This document shows, in pieces, positions 50,356 through 58,865 of a stretch of 64,000 nt of DNA. Both the position numbers and the translations under genes were made by a program. Origin of the DNA: Peptococcaceae bacterium (GTDB lineage Bacteria; Bacillota; Desulfotomaculia; Desulfotomaculales; Desulfocucumaceae); assembly GCA_023512435.1 (NCBI GenBank), contig JAILZP010000016.1:1-64000 (forward strand). The letters are read 5' to 3'. Within the stretch, counting starts at the first letter, position 1; the number at the start of each line of letters is the position of its first letter. The notes beneath the pieces are model-generated. The model worked only from the letters and a program-made list of their open reading frames with translations. It searched no databases and was not told the origin of the DNA.

Positions 50356-50754
50356 TTACTTCTCGCCCACCAGCCTTCTGCCCGCCGACCAGTCCAGCCA
50401 CTCCTGGGAACGGCACACCGGACACGGAGACATATGGCTCTTGATCCTGTCCCATTCCTGGGTGAATACCTTTATCTCCCCCGAATCGCCGCAGCGTTCG
50501 CAAGGGGCGGGCTGTCCGGCTTCCGAAAACAGTGTCTGTATGTTGTTAACCAGTTCAATTTTCACGCTTTCGATTTTTCCCTTTTTTTGTACCTGCATTT
50601 TATTTTTCTTGCCCACCTTCTTAAAAACATTGCCGCAGCTAATGCACCGGACGTTTATCGAGGTGACGCTCCCCACCACGGTGCATCCGCAGGTCCAGAT
50701 CTCCAGGCCTTCGCTCCGGGGCTTGACTTCATTGATCTCTATGCCGGTAAGCAC
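50356..50754 (-). CDS. Hypothetical protein with two zinc-ribbon pairs
   Basis: 132 residues from GTG 50754. CISCGNVF near residue 38 and the CERCGDSGE and CPVCRSQEWL pairs near the C-terminus suggest two metal sites; a CGC at residues 22-24 may take part. The middle is Lys-rich. It may bind nucleic acid. I recognise no family. Confidence 0.6.
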   Translation of the reverse strand: MLTGIEINEVKPRSEGLEIWTCGCTVVGSVTSINVRCISCGNVFKKVGKKNKMQVQKKGKIESVKIELVNNIQTLFSEAGQPAPCERCGDSGEIKVFTQEWDRIKSHMSPCPVCRSQEWLDWSAGRRLVGEK

Positions 50755-50963
50755 ACTACTACACCTCGCTCACTTTCCGTCTGTGAAATACCATATATAG
50801 ACATAATAACACGAATGCCTCCACAATGATATAATTTTAATCCAAAAAAAACAAATTTTTTGGAAAATGTTTTCAACCTGCCCCCTGTTTCCCCACAAGG
50901 GAAAACGCATAAAATGAAGAACTTTTATATGGCTGCCGAAAAATTATCAGGAGGGTGATTTTA

Positions 50964-51620
50964 ATGTCTGACGCTCCAAGGGGGGCTTTTATCCAAAGGG
51001 ACAAGACAACCTACGCCATCGTGCCGAGATCTCCCATGGGCCTGGTTACCCCGGAGATTTTGGAGAAAATAGCCGGGACGGCGAAGAAATACCAGATACC
51101 CATTATAAAGATCACCTCTGCCCAGCGCTTTGCCCTGGTGGGCATGAAGCCTGACCAGGTGGAAGAGATCTGGAAGGACCTGGGGATGGATGTGGGGCCT
51201 GCGGTGGAGCTGTGCGTCCACTACGTGCAGTCCTGCCCTGGAACAACGGTCTGCAGGTTTGGGATCCAGGATTCTCTGGGCCTGGCGGCAAAACTGGAAA
51301 AAATGTTTGTGGGCATGGACCTGCCGGCCAAGGCCAAATTCGGCATTTCGGGGTGCCCCAACAACTGCGGCGAGGCCTTTGTAAGGGACTTCGGGGCCTT
51401 CGGAAAGAAATCCGGCTGGACCGTAACCTTCGGCGGCAATTCCGGAGCCAGGCCCAGGATAGGGGACGTGCTGGCCGAAGGCCTCGATGAAGGCCAGGTG
51501 GTGGAATTAGCCCAGAAGTGCTTTGAATTTTACAAGGCCAATGCCAGGCCAAAGGAGAGGACAGCCAGGTTCATAGACAGAATCGGCATCGAGGAGTTCA
51601 GGAAGGCTGTGCTGGGATGA
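50964..51620 (+). CDS. Small siroheme / [4Fe-4S] sulfite-nitrite reductase-like protein 2
   Basis: 218 residues from ATG 50964, behind GGAGGGTGA. A ferredoxin-like half-domain (IIKITSAQRFALVGMKPDQVEEIWKDLG) is followed by the siroheme-Fe4S module with CPGTTVC (about 86-92) and CPNNC (about 125-129). The spacing is the canonical C-x5-C...C-x3-C of siroheme reductases. It is a single-domain form, about half of a standard SiR. The paralogous P-loop NTPase gene follows after 33 bases in the same direction. Confidence 0.85.
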   Translation: MSDAPRGAFIQRDKTTYAIVPRSPMGLVTPEILEKIAGTAKKYQIPIIKITSAQRFALVGMKPDQVEEIWKDLGMDVGPAVELCVHYVQSCPGTTVCRFGIQDSLGLAAKLEKMFVGMDLPAKAKFGISGCPNNCGEAFVRDFGAFGKKSGWTVTFGGNSGARPRIGDVLAEGLDEGQVVELAQKCFEFYKANARPKERTARFIDRIGIEEFRKAVLG

Positions 51621-51653
51621 AAAAACCGTGACAAAAGGAGGAATCGGTCCCGC

Positions 51654-52247
51654 ATGATGGAGTGCAAAACCAAAGAAACAAAAAAATGCGCTTTTCTGGG
51701 AGGGCCCGGGACGGGTAAAACCACGCTGATCAAGCAACTGGACGTGGACTACAGCATGGCCGGGTACATTTCTTCCATCTGTCCCGATTTCGCCCGCACC
51801 TACATCATCCGGTACGGTCCTCCCACATCCATTTTTGAGCAGTTCCTGCTTTACGAGGGCCAGAAGCAGGCGGAGGAGGAGCTGTCCCACTGCGACATTA
51901 TTTTCTGCGACAACGCCACGGTGCTAAGTTATGTTTACGGCCTTTTTCTCTGCGACTTTAAAAACCCCCAGCAGGTGTACGCCCTGATGAAGCTTTACGA
52001 GTGGGCCATGAAAGACATCTCGGGCTACGAGCTGTTTTACATACCCAGGGAGTTCGGCCTCCTGCCGGACGGGGTTATTTATCAAAACGAAGAGATGGCC
52101 ATCCAGGTGGACCAGAAGATAAAGAACTTCCTGGACATCATGAACGTCCCCTACACTGTGGTCATGGGGGATATGGAAACCAGGATAAAAACGGTCAAAG
52201 AAAAGATAGGCTTCGTACCAAAAAGGGAGTGCAAGTTTTCCTCCTAG
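51654..52247 (+). CDS. P-loop NTPase, second of two paralogues
   Basis: 197 residues. Walker A FLGGPGTGKTTLIKQ (about 14-28), FARTYIIRYGPPTSIFEQFLLYEGQK, DIIFCDNATVLSYVYGLFLCD and KIKNFLDIMNVPYTVVMGD are nearly the same as in the protein at 38102. Upstream partners differ: a siroheme protein here and a membrane zinc-ribbon protein there. It may be a nucleotide kinase or a maturation ATPase; it could assist loading or repair of the siroheme protein, which is inference from position only. Confidence 0.85.
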   Translation: MMECKTKETKKCAFLGGPGTGKTTLIKQLDVDYSMAGYISSICPDFARTYIIRYGPPTSIFEQFLLYEGQKQAEEELSHCDIIFCDNATVLSYVYGLFLCDFKNPQQVYALMKLYEWAMKDISGYELFYIPREFGLLPDGVIYQNEEMAIQVDQKIKNFLDIMNVPYTVVMGDMETRIKTVKEKIGFVPKRECKFSS

Positions 52248-52253
52248 CCGTTT

Positions 52254-52286
52254 TGCGGAAAACCCCGGCGGGGTTTTCCGCTTTTA
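52254..52286. terminator. Bidirectional terminator
   Basis: GCGGAAAACCCC pairs with GGGGTTTTCCGC over a 3-base loop, then TTTT. It lies between the NTPase gene and the convergent gene at 52284. Confidence 0.85.
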
Positions 52287-52550
52287 GTCCGCCAGGTCGT
52301 ACCTGTCCCTGATCAGCCTGGAGACGGCGTTTAAGGTGCGGAACGCCTTTTCCACCGTCAGGTGGCCGTCGGCGTTAATCAGGCAGCACCGGGCCGGCGC
52401 CAGCCAGGCCTGTTTTAAAATTTTCTTCAGGCCGACACCCTTCCCGGCCAGATTTGACCAGAAGCCCTCCAGCTTCACGGCCAGGGCTTCAACCGGCTCC
52501 CGGTCCAGTTTTGCCCCGGGCAGTTTTTTGCACAATGTAGTGAAAAACAT
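52284..52550 (-). CDS. Hypothetical protein
   Basis: 88 residues if it starts at ATG 52550, the best of several starts (the open frame reaches 52661 and an ATG at 52571 is also possible). It is Lys/Leu-rich and should be helical: KLEGFWSNLAGKGVGLKKILKQAW, then CCLINADGHLTVEKAFRTLNAVSRLIRDRY. I recognise no family. Confidence 0.5.
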   Translation of the reverse strand: MFFTTLCKKLPGAKLDREPVEALAVKLEGFWSNLAGKGVGLKKILKQAWLAPARCCLINADGHLTVEKAFRTLNAVSRLIRDRYDLAD

Positions 52551-52766
52551 ATTGATATTTTTTCCTGGCATTAGTATAATATTTCTCAAAGCACATAATG
52601 ACAAGTTGCGCTCCGGATCAGCCGTCCAGTCAAGCCCTAAGATCACGTGGGCGGCTGGCATAAAGGCCGGGCGGCGGAAAGGAGGCCGGCAAAAGGAACA
52701 GTGTCCTGTGCCGGTTTTTTTAAAGACAAAAACAACTTTGGGGTTTTGAAAACAAAATAAGGGGAG

Positions 52767-53801
52767 GTGGTGACAAATTTACCGCGCCGAAAGGGGGTCG
52801 GGCTTCTGTTTTTCAGGTTGGTCAACGCCAGGTATAAAGACAGGCAATACTCATACCTGAAGCTCCTGGAAAGCCGCAGGCAGGGTGACAAAGTCAGGCA
52901 GAAACAGTTAGTCAACCTGTCAGTAGCAAACCAGCTGCCCGCGGACAGAATCAAACCCCTTTTTGAAGATTTATCCGGGTCCATCGGTTTATACAAGGAA
53001 ATATCCGAATTGCTTCCACCCTCGTGCAGGCACCTGAAAACATCGTATCTTCTGGCCCTGGAAAATTCGTTCAAGATATCGCAGCATACGCGGAACAATG
53101 ATTTGGGGGAAATAATCCAGGCTGACCGAAGGATCAAACATACCCTCCGGGACCGGAATGCACTATTTGAACTGATCCTGGAAAAAGTCCGGGAATACGG
53201 AATTCCCAAGGAATTAATCGGCTGGGTGGAAGATCTGGACATCGGCAACCACAAAAATAATCTGCTGGCCTGTTTTCTTCTGGACAGCAGCGGCTTTCCC
53301 TTGAAGTATATGCAATTAAGCCGGGAAAAGGGGGAAGAGGTAAAAGGTTTACAGGATTTGAAAATTAAAAATATGGCACCCGAATTTTTTTTAGCCCCGG
53401 CATGTGAAAGATTATACAACGCTTTCCGGCTGACGGGGCATAAGGAAAAGGAGAAAGGTTGCGTTTTCAAGGAAATTTATTTTGTCAGGCAGTTAACCGG
53501 CCGGACCGGTAAAACAGAACTGGGCATGGAAAGACTTTTAATTTACGGGCCGGAGTCCGCCATGCGGGATGAAAATATAAGCAAAGCCCTGCTGGCAGTG
53601 ACCGCCCTAAAAGACCACCTGGCCTATGTCATTAACAGAATAGGAAAGACAACCGGGGAGTATTCCATGCCTCCGGAAGATCTTGTCTGCACATATTTTT
53701 TGTCCCTGTTTTTTAAAAGAATTTTTGATGAAATAATGATCAGGCACAATATTCAGCAATGCCACGCTCCCACCCCGCACAGAGAGGAGTGCAAACAATG
53801 A
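52767..53801 (+). CDS. IS1634-like transposase-derived protein
   Basis: 344 residues from the first GTG; the true start is uncertain because GGGGAGG overlaps it. The N-terminal 60 residues (FFRLVNARYKDRQYSYLKLL, ESRRQGDKVRQKQLVNLS) are like the start of IS1634/IS4-type transposases. The middle has the sequence of a transposase core (LLACFLLDSSGFPLKYMQLSREKGEEVKGL) but the catalytic DDE aspartates and their flanks are missing. No inverted repeats border the gene. The frame is intact, and its stop overlaps the start of the transporter gene as ATGA. I think it is a domesticated or decaying transposase that is still translated. Confidence 0.65.
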   Translation: MVTNLPRRKGVGLLFFRLVNARYKDRQYSYLKLLESRRQGDKVRQKQLVNLSVANQLPADRIKPLFEDLSGSIGLYKEISELLPPSCRHLKTSYLLALENSFKISQHTRNNDLGEIIQADRRIKHTLRDRNALFELILEKVREYGIPKELIGWVEDLDIGNHKNNLLACFLLDSSGFPLKYMQLSREKGEEVKGLQDLKIKNMAPEFFLAPACERLYNAFRLTGHKEKEKGCVFKEIYFVRQLTGRTGKTELGMERLLIYGPESAMRDENISKALLAVTALKDHLAYVINRIGKTTGEYSMPPEDLVCTYFLSLFFKRIFDEIMIRHNIQQCHAPTPHREECKQ

Positions 53802-55255
53802 CACTGGATAAAAAGAACATATTTTTTCTGCTCCTGGGCTTAGGACTGTTGCTTCTGTTCCATTTCCTTCCGCCATTCAGCCCGGCCGTGGACCCCGGCG
53901 GAAAAAGCTTCGCCCTGTCCCCGGCGGGAAAGTCGGCCATCGGGCTTTTCCTCCTGGCCGGCGTATGGTGGGTTTTTGAGGCTATTCCCATCGGCGTTAC
54001 CAGTATAGCCATAGGTGTGCTGCAGCCCCTGTTCCTGATCAGGCCGGCCAAGGACGCCATGCGGGACTTCATGGACCCCACGGTTTTGTTCATCTTCGGG
54101 TCCCTGCTGGTGGGCCTGACCTTCACCAAGGTGGGGCTGACCAAGCGCATCGCCTACAAAATGCTGCTGGTGGTGGGTGAAAACACCAGCAAGATCCTCC
54201 TGGGATGCTTTGTGGTCACCGCTCTTCTTACCCACATCATGGCCCACACTGCGGTGGCCGCCACCGTGATCCCCATATTCCTGACCATCCTGTCTCTCTA
54301 CAACGAGGACGGGGGAAGCCTGATCAGGCCCAACAAGTTCGGCAAGGCCCTGTTTATCGGCATGGCCTACACCGCCGGGGCCGGCAGCATCTGCACCCTG
54401 CTGGGCGGGGCCCGGAACCCTGCGGCGGTGGGATTTTTCAGGGAATTCACCGGCGTGGACATTTCCTTCCTGGATTTTTCACTACATCTTGCTCCCCTGG
54501 GCTGGGTAATGGTAATATTGCTTTGGGTAATGCTTATAGTTATCTATAAACCCGAAAAGAAAACCATTCCCGGCCTGAGGGAAAGGGCGGCCGACCTGTA
54601 CCGGCAGCTGGGCCCCATGAGCAAGGAAGAAATATTCGTCCTGATCGTGGTTGCCGCAGGCCTGGCCATGCTCGTCCTGCAGGCGGCGGTGCCCGCCCTG
54701 AAGGGAATCGACCGGTCAATCCCGCTGCTTTTGGCCGGACTGCTGTTTTTCGCCAGCGGAATCCTCGACGTTCAGGACCTGGAGAAAAAGGTCCCCTGGA
54801 ACATAGTCCTCCTTTTCAGCGGGGCCATGAGCATAGGCTTCGCCCTCTGGCAGACCGGGGCGGCCCAGTGGATGGCCATCAAGTGGCTGTCTCTCCTGCA
54901 GGGGGCTCCCTGGCTCTTCTTCGTCCTGGGCGTGGCCGTACTGGTTTCATTAATGACCAACTTCATCATGAACGTGGCCGCCATCGCCATCACCCTGCCG
55001 GTGGCCCTGGTCATCGCCCAGTACCTGGGGGTCAACCCGAAGCTGATTCTATACACGGCCACGGCCGCCGCGGGAATGCCCTTCCTCCTGCTGATCGGGG
55101 CGGCGCCCAACGCCATGGCATACGAGTCCAGGCAGTTCACCACCGGTGAATTCTTTGCCGCCGGCATCCCGGCAACCATTTTACTGCTGGCGGTCATGGT
55201 GGTATTTACCTTTACCTTCTGGCCCTTGGTCGGGATGACCCCGCTTGGCAAATAG
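53798..55255 (+). CDS. DASS/SLC13 family sodium-anion symporter
   Basis: 485 residues from ATG 53798 behind AGAGGAG, with ATGA overlap to the transposase-derived gene. Hydrophobic helices run through the length. Family motifs include FLLAGVWWVFEAIPIGVTSIAIG, IFGSLLVGLTFTKVGLTKRIA, YTAGAGSICTLLGGARNPAAVGF (SNT-like Na+ site, though SNT is altered) and MTNFIMNVAAIAITLPVALVIA. It should import di- or tricarboxylates or sulfate with Na+. A second ion transporter gene follows after 21 bases. Confidence 0.9.
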   Translation: MTLDKKNIFFLLLGLGLLLLFHFLPPFSPAVDPGGKSFALSPAGKSAIGLFLLAGVWWVFEAIPIGVTSIAIGVLQPLFLIRPAKDAMRDFMDPTVLFIFGSLLVGLTFTKVGLTKRIAYKMLLVVGENTSKILLGCFVVTALLTHIMAHTAVAATVIPIFLTILSLYNEDGGSLIRPNKFGKALFIGMAYTAGAGSICTLLGGARNPAAVGFFREFTGVDISFLDFSLHLAPLGWVMVILLWVMLIVIYKPEKKTIPGLRERAADLYRQLGPMSKEEIFVLIVVAAGLAMLVLQAAVPALKGIDRSIPLLLAGLLFFASGILDVQDLEKKVPWNIVLLFSGAMSIGFALWQTGAAQWMAIKWLSLLQGAPWLFFVLGVAVLVSLMTNFIMNVAAIAITLPVALVIAQYLGVNPKLILYTATAAAGMPFLLLIGAAPNAMAYESRQFTTGEFFAAGIPATILLLAVMVVFTFTFWPLVGMTPLGK

Positions 55256-55276
55256 TTTTTCAAGGAGGACAAGAAA

Positions 55277-56560
55277 ATGTCTTCACAAGCCCAGGTACTT
55301 TTCACGGGGGGTTTATTCGTTCTCACCTACGCCATGATCATGACCGAAAAAATACACCGCACCGTGGTGGCCCTGGCCGGGGCGGTGATCGTCATTCTGG
55401 CGGGCATTCTCTCCCAGGAAAAGGCCGTTGAGTACATCGACTTCAACACCATCGGGCTTTTAATCGGCATGATGGTAATCGTGGGCATCACCCGGCACAC
55501 CGGGGTTTTCGAGTACATGGCGGTGGTGGCCGCCAGGCTGTCCAAGGGAGAACCCGTGGCCATAATGATTTCCCTGGCCACCATCACGGCGGTGACCTCG
55601 GCCTTCCTGGACAACGTCACCACCGTCCTGCTGATCGTTCCGGTCACCTTCGCCATCGCCAGGGAATTGAAACTCAACGTCATTCCTTTCCTCATCGCCG
55701 AGGTGGTGGCCTCCAACATAGGGGGAACGGCCACCCTCATCGGGGATCCGCCCAATATAATGATCGGCAGCGCCACCGGGCTGGGCTTTATGGATTTTGT
55801 GATTAACCTTGCGCCGGTGATCGTGGTTATTCACATAGCCACCATGATCTGGCTCAAGCTTCTGTACCGGAAACAGCTGATCACCCAGGATGAGCTGAAG
55901 AAAAAAATTACGGACATGGACGCCGGTGCACAAATTAAAGACATGAAACTTCTGAAGAAGTGCCTTTTCGCAATCGGGGTAACCATCCTCGGCTTTGGGC
56001 TGCACCAGTATCTGCACCTGGAGTCGGCAACCGTGGCCCTTTCAGGCGCCGCCCTGCTGCTCCTGATCACCCGGGACGAGCCGGACCACGCCCTGGGGGC
56101 GGTGGAATGGCCGGTGATCTTCTTTTTCGCCGGCCTGTTCATCATCGTGGGCGCCCTGCAGGAGGTGGGCATCATCGAAGCCATCGCCAAGAAGTCCCTG
56201 GAGCTGACCGGCGGAGCCGTGGTGCCCACCGGACTGCTCATCCTCTGGCTGTCGGCCATCGCTTCCGCCTTCGTGGACAACATCCCCTTCGTGGCCACCA
56301 TGATCCCTCTGATCCAGGACATGGGGCGGCTGGGCGGAATAACGGACCTGAACCCCCTGTGGTGGTCCCTCTCCCTGGGGGCCTGCCTGGGGGGCAACGG
56401 CACCCTCATCGGGGCCTCGGCCAACGTCGTGGTGGCCGGGATGTCGGAAAAGAGAGGGGTCGTGATCACATTTATCCATTTCACCAAGGTGGCCTTCCCC
56501 ATGATGCTGATGTCCATCGTAATCAGCATGGGCTACCTGCTGCTGTTCTTCCTCAAGTGA
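55277..56560 (+). CDS. ArsB/NhaD family ion transporter
   Basis: 427 residues from ATG 55277 behind AAGGAGG. Ten or more helices are predicted. The two family repeats are visible: FLDNVTTVLLIVPVTFAIARELK with NIGGTATLIGDPPNIMIGS in the first half, and FVDNIPFVATMIPLIQDMG with GGNGTLIGASANVVVAG in the second. It is in the group that includes NhaD Na+/H+ antiporters, ArsB and citrate/anion carriers; the ion is not determined. Sharing an operon with the SLC13 gene suggests Na+-coupled exchange. Confidence 0.9.
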   Translation: MSSQAQVLFTGGLFVLTYAMIMTEKIHRTVVALAGAVIVILAGILSQEKAVEYIDFNTIGLLIGMMVIVGITRHTGVFEYMAVVAARLSKGEPVAIMISLATITAVTSAFLDNVTTVLLIVPVTFAIARELKLNVIPFLIAEVVASNIGGTATLIGDPPNIMIGSATGLGFMDFVINLAPVIVVIHIATMIWLKLLYRKQLITQDELKKKITDMDAGAQIKDMKLLKKCLFAIGVTILGFGLHQYLHLESATVALSGAALLLLITRDEPDHALGAVEWPVIFFFAGLFIIVGALQEVGIIEAIAKKSLELTGGAVVPTGLLILWLSAIASAFVDNIPFVATMIPLIQDMGRLGGITDLNPLWWSLSLGACLGGNGTLIGASANVVVAGMSEKRGVVITFIHFTKVAFPMMLMSIVISMGYLLLFFLK

Positions 56561-56572
56561 TCTGCCCTTGGG

Positions 56573-56648
56573 TCCGGGATTGGGGATTGGGGAGAAATTT
56601 ATTTTCGGGGAAACCATAAGGGAATTCCCCAACCCCCAATTCCCGTTT
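56573..56648. repeat. G-rich and C-rich repeats between transporter and MoaD genes
   Basis: GGGATTGGGGATTGGGG is followed by a spacer and an inverted copy CCCCAACCCCCAATTCCC, so the unit can form a long hairpin. It resembles the repeat at 21852 and the one at 56942. It may also act as a transcription terminator. Confidence 0.65.
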
Positions 56649-56933
56649 TTACCCCCCGTGGATGGCGGGAAAGAAGACCAGTTCGCTGCCGGGCGGGATT
56701 TTTACCCCGGTATCGGTCAGGGCCTTGCCATTCAGGAATACCCTGGCGTAAGGGGCGAGTTTTCCCTCCGGGCACAGCTGGGACTTGAACCGGGGGTATT
56801 TCCTGCAGGCAAGATCAACGAACTCGTCGAAATAGATACCTGCGGGGATTTCCATATCCGTCCCCTCCATCAGCTCTTTCTCCACTTCCAGGACCAGCAC
56901 TTTAACCCTTACACCGCCCGGCAGCGAAACCAC
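56649..56933 (-). CDS. MoaD/ThiS-like ubiquitin-fold protein
   Basis: 94 residues from GTG 56933. The short beta-grasp plan with DEFVDLACRKYPRF, ARVFLNGK, PPGSELVFFPAIHGG and a C-terminal Gly-Gly marks a sulfur carrier of the MoaD/ThiS type. MoaD forms molybdopterin synthase with MoaE; AOR-type tungstopterin systems also carry extra MoaD homologues. No MoaE, ThiG or ThiF gene is next to it, so the sulfur target is open, although two pterin-metal enzymes are encoded in this window. Confidence 0.8.
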   Translation of the reverse strand: MVSLPGGVRVKVLVLEVEKELMEGTDMEIPAGIYFDEFVDLACRKYPRFKSQLCPEGKLAPYARVFLNGKALTDTGVKIPPGSELVFFPAIHGG

Positions 56934-56941
56934 CCCCTAAC

Positions 56942-56988
56942 CTTGTTTTCTTCCTAATCCCCAATTCCCAATTCCTGGCTCCCAATTC
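56942..56988. repeat. C/T-rich repeat between MoaD and nif3
   Basis: Three near copies of CCCAATTCC(C/T) and related units, inverted relative to 56573. It lies between the two same-strand genes. Confidence 0.6.
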
Positions 56989-58104
56989 CTAAACATAAGT
57001 ATACGGGTCGCCGTGGACCGACGATACAATGATCTCCACGTCCAGGCCCTTTTCCCGGCAGCGGTCCCTGAGGTGGCCGGCCAAAGGATCCAGGATAACC
57101 CGCTCGGTGCCGTAGTGCCCCGCGTCCACGAAGCACATCCCCGCCGCCAGCATATCCCTGGCCCCGTGGTAGCCGATGTCCCCGGTCACCAGCACGTCGG
57201 CGCCGCCGGCCAGGGCCAGGGGCCACAAATCGCCGCCGGATCCCCCGCACACCGCCACCTGGTTTACTAACCTTTCCGCCGGCCCCCCGCTGCGTACCGC
57301 CGGCACTCCCAGGGCCTCCCTGACCTTTTGGGCGAACTCCCCAAGCGGCAGGGGCGCCTGAAGCCTGCCCAGCCTGCCTATGCCGGTGTTCTCCGGCCTG
57401 TTCTCCAGGGGGTAGAGGTCGTAAGCCACCTCCTCGTAAGGGTGGGCCGAAAACATGGTCTCCAGCACACGGCCGGCCAGCCTGGCCGGCAATATCGTTT
57501 CCAGCCTTGCCTCCTCCACCTTTTCCAGGTTCCCCACCCTGCCGATGTACGGGTTGGCTCCCGCCAGGGGCCGGAAGGTGCCCGTTCCCCCGGCCGTGAA
57601 AGTGCAATGGCTGTAGTTCCCGATCCAGCCCGCCCCGGCCTGGGCCAGGGCCTCCCGCACCGCGTCCACATGGTCCGGGGGAACGAAAACGGCCAGCTTC
57701 AAGAATTTTTCCCCTCCCGGCCTGAGAACCCGGACACCGGTGAGGTCCAGTTTTTCAGCCAGGACGGCGCTGACTCCCCGGGCGGCGCTGTCCAGGTTGG
57801 TGTGGGCGGCGTAGACGGTGATCCCCGACCTGATTATCCGGGCCAGCAGCCGCCCGGGGTGCCGGTCCTCCCGGATTTGCCGGATCCCCTTCAGCAGCAG
57901 CGGGTGATGGGTGACGACCAGGCCGGCCTCCTTTTCCACAGCTTCCGAAAGCACTTCCTCGTCCATGTCCAGGGCCAGCAGGACCCTGCTTGCCGGCTTC
58001 TCCGGATCACCGGCCTGCAGGCCGCAGTTGTCCCATTCCTCGGCCAGGCCGGGGGGACAAAAATCCTCAATCAGATCAAAAATCATTCTGTTCTTTGCCT
58101 GCAC
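56989..58104 (-). CDS. Nif3-like dinuclear metal-centre protein
   Basis: 371 residues from GTG 58104 behind GGGAGGTGAT; the ATG at 58086, which overlaps the trmK stop, is an alternative. NIF3/YqfO proteins form hexameric toroids with two metal ions. Seen: EEWDNCGLQAGD (about 20-31), VVTHHPLLLKGI (about 58-69), AAHTNLDSAARGVS, a central inserted PII-like domain (KFLKLAVFVPPDHVDAVREAL to PYEEVAYDLYPLEN), and GDIGYHGARDMLAAGMCFVDAGHYGTE. Function is not settled. It overlaps trmK by 22 bases. Confidence 0.93.
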   Translation of the reverse strand: MQAKNRMIFDLIEDFCPPGLAEEWDNCGLQAGDPEKPASRVLLALDMDEEVLSEAVEKEAGLVVTHHPLLLKGIRQIREDRHPGRLLARIIRSGITVYAAHTNLDSAARGVSAVLAEKLDLTGVRVLRPGGEKFLKLAVFVPPDHVDAVREALAQAGAGWIGNYSHCTFTAGGTGTFRPLAGANPYIGRVGNLEKVEEARLETILPARLAGRVLETMFSAHPYEEVAYDLYPLENRPENTGIGRLGRLQAPLPLGEFAQKVREALGVPAVRSGGPAERLVNQVAVCGGSGGDLWPLALAGGADVLVTGDIGYHGARDMLAAGMCFVDAGHYGTERVILDPLAGHLRDRCREKGLDVEIIVSSVHGDPYTYV

Positions 58105-58787
58105 CGGTTAATCACCTCCCTCAGCCTGGTCAGCCTGGATGTAATCTCGATGGCCTTTTCCATGGCCTCCGGGGACCTGCTCCTGGCCAGCCCGCCCAGC
58201 ACCCGCTGGTAGTCGCCCTTCACTTTTTCCAGGTATTCTACCAGGACCGGGCCGCACTTGTCCACCAGCACCGGGCCGATTTCCAGCAGAAAAGGGTCCC
58301 GGCTACGTTCCTCCCCCGGCTCGGCCGCCATGATCACATAAAATCTGCCGTCTTCCTTCACCAGTTCCTCGTCCGCCAGGCGCCAGCCGTTTTGGACCAG
58401 CCAAAGCCTCAAAGCGGCGGCGTCGGACATGGGCTGGAGCACCAGGCGGGTCGCCCCGGCCAGCACGCCCCGGGACCGTTCCAGGATCCCCGTTATGGCA
58501 TTGCCTCCCATGCCGGCTATGACGATTACGTCAACCTCGCCGGGGGCGACGGCCTCCAGCCCGTCACCCTTCCTGACCTCCACCCGGCCCCCCGCGTCCG
58601 CCGCCAGCACGTTCCGGCAGGCGGCCCGGTAAGGATTTTCATTCAGATCGGTGGCGATCACCCGGGGGGACCTGCCGGTTTTAACCAGGTTCAGGGGCAG
58701 CAGGGCGTGATCCGTGCCGATATCGGCCACCCGGGCGCCCGGGGGAACCAGGCCGGCTATGGCCGCCAGGCGGGGAGAAAGTTCCAA
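58083..58787 (-). CDS. trmK: tRNA (adenine22-N1)-methyltransferase TrmK
   Basis: 234 residues from TTG 58787, with GGAGGG nine bases upstream. TrmK methylates A22 of tRNA using SAM. The SAM-binding start is VADIGTDHALLPLNLV (about 20-35), then VIATDLNENPYRAACRN, VIVIAGMGGNAITGILE and LVLQPMSDAAALRLWL. It is in the conserved dnaG-rpoD-trmK-nif3 cluster of Firmicutes, with tRNA and other genes inserted between rpoD and trmK. Confidence 0.94.
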   Translation of the reverse strand: MELSPRLAAIAGLVPPGARVADIGTDHALLPLNLVKTGRSPRVIATDLNENPYRAACRNVLAADAGGRVEVRKGDGLEAVAPGEVDVIVIAGMGGNAITGILERSRGVLAGATRLVLQPMSDAAALRLWLVQNGWRLADEELVKEDGRFYVIMAAEPGEERSRDPFLLEIGPVLVDKCGPVLVEYLEKVKGDYQRVLGGLARSRSPEAMEKAIEITSRLTRLREVINRCRQRTE

Positions 58788-58865
58788 GGGACGGGACCCT
58801 CCTTCAAACGGTGTTCTTTTCTACCAACATTCAAAAGAATTGCCTCCGGACTGAAGAAATATACC

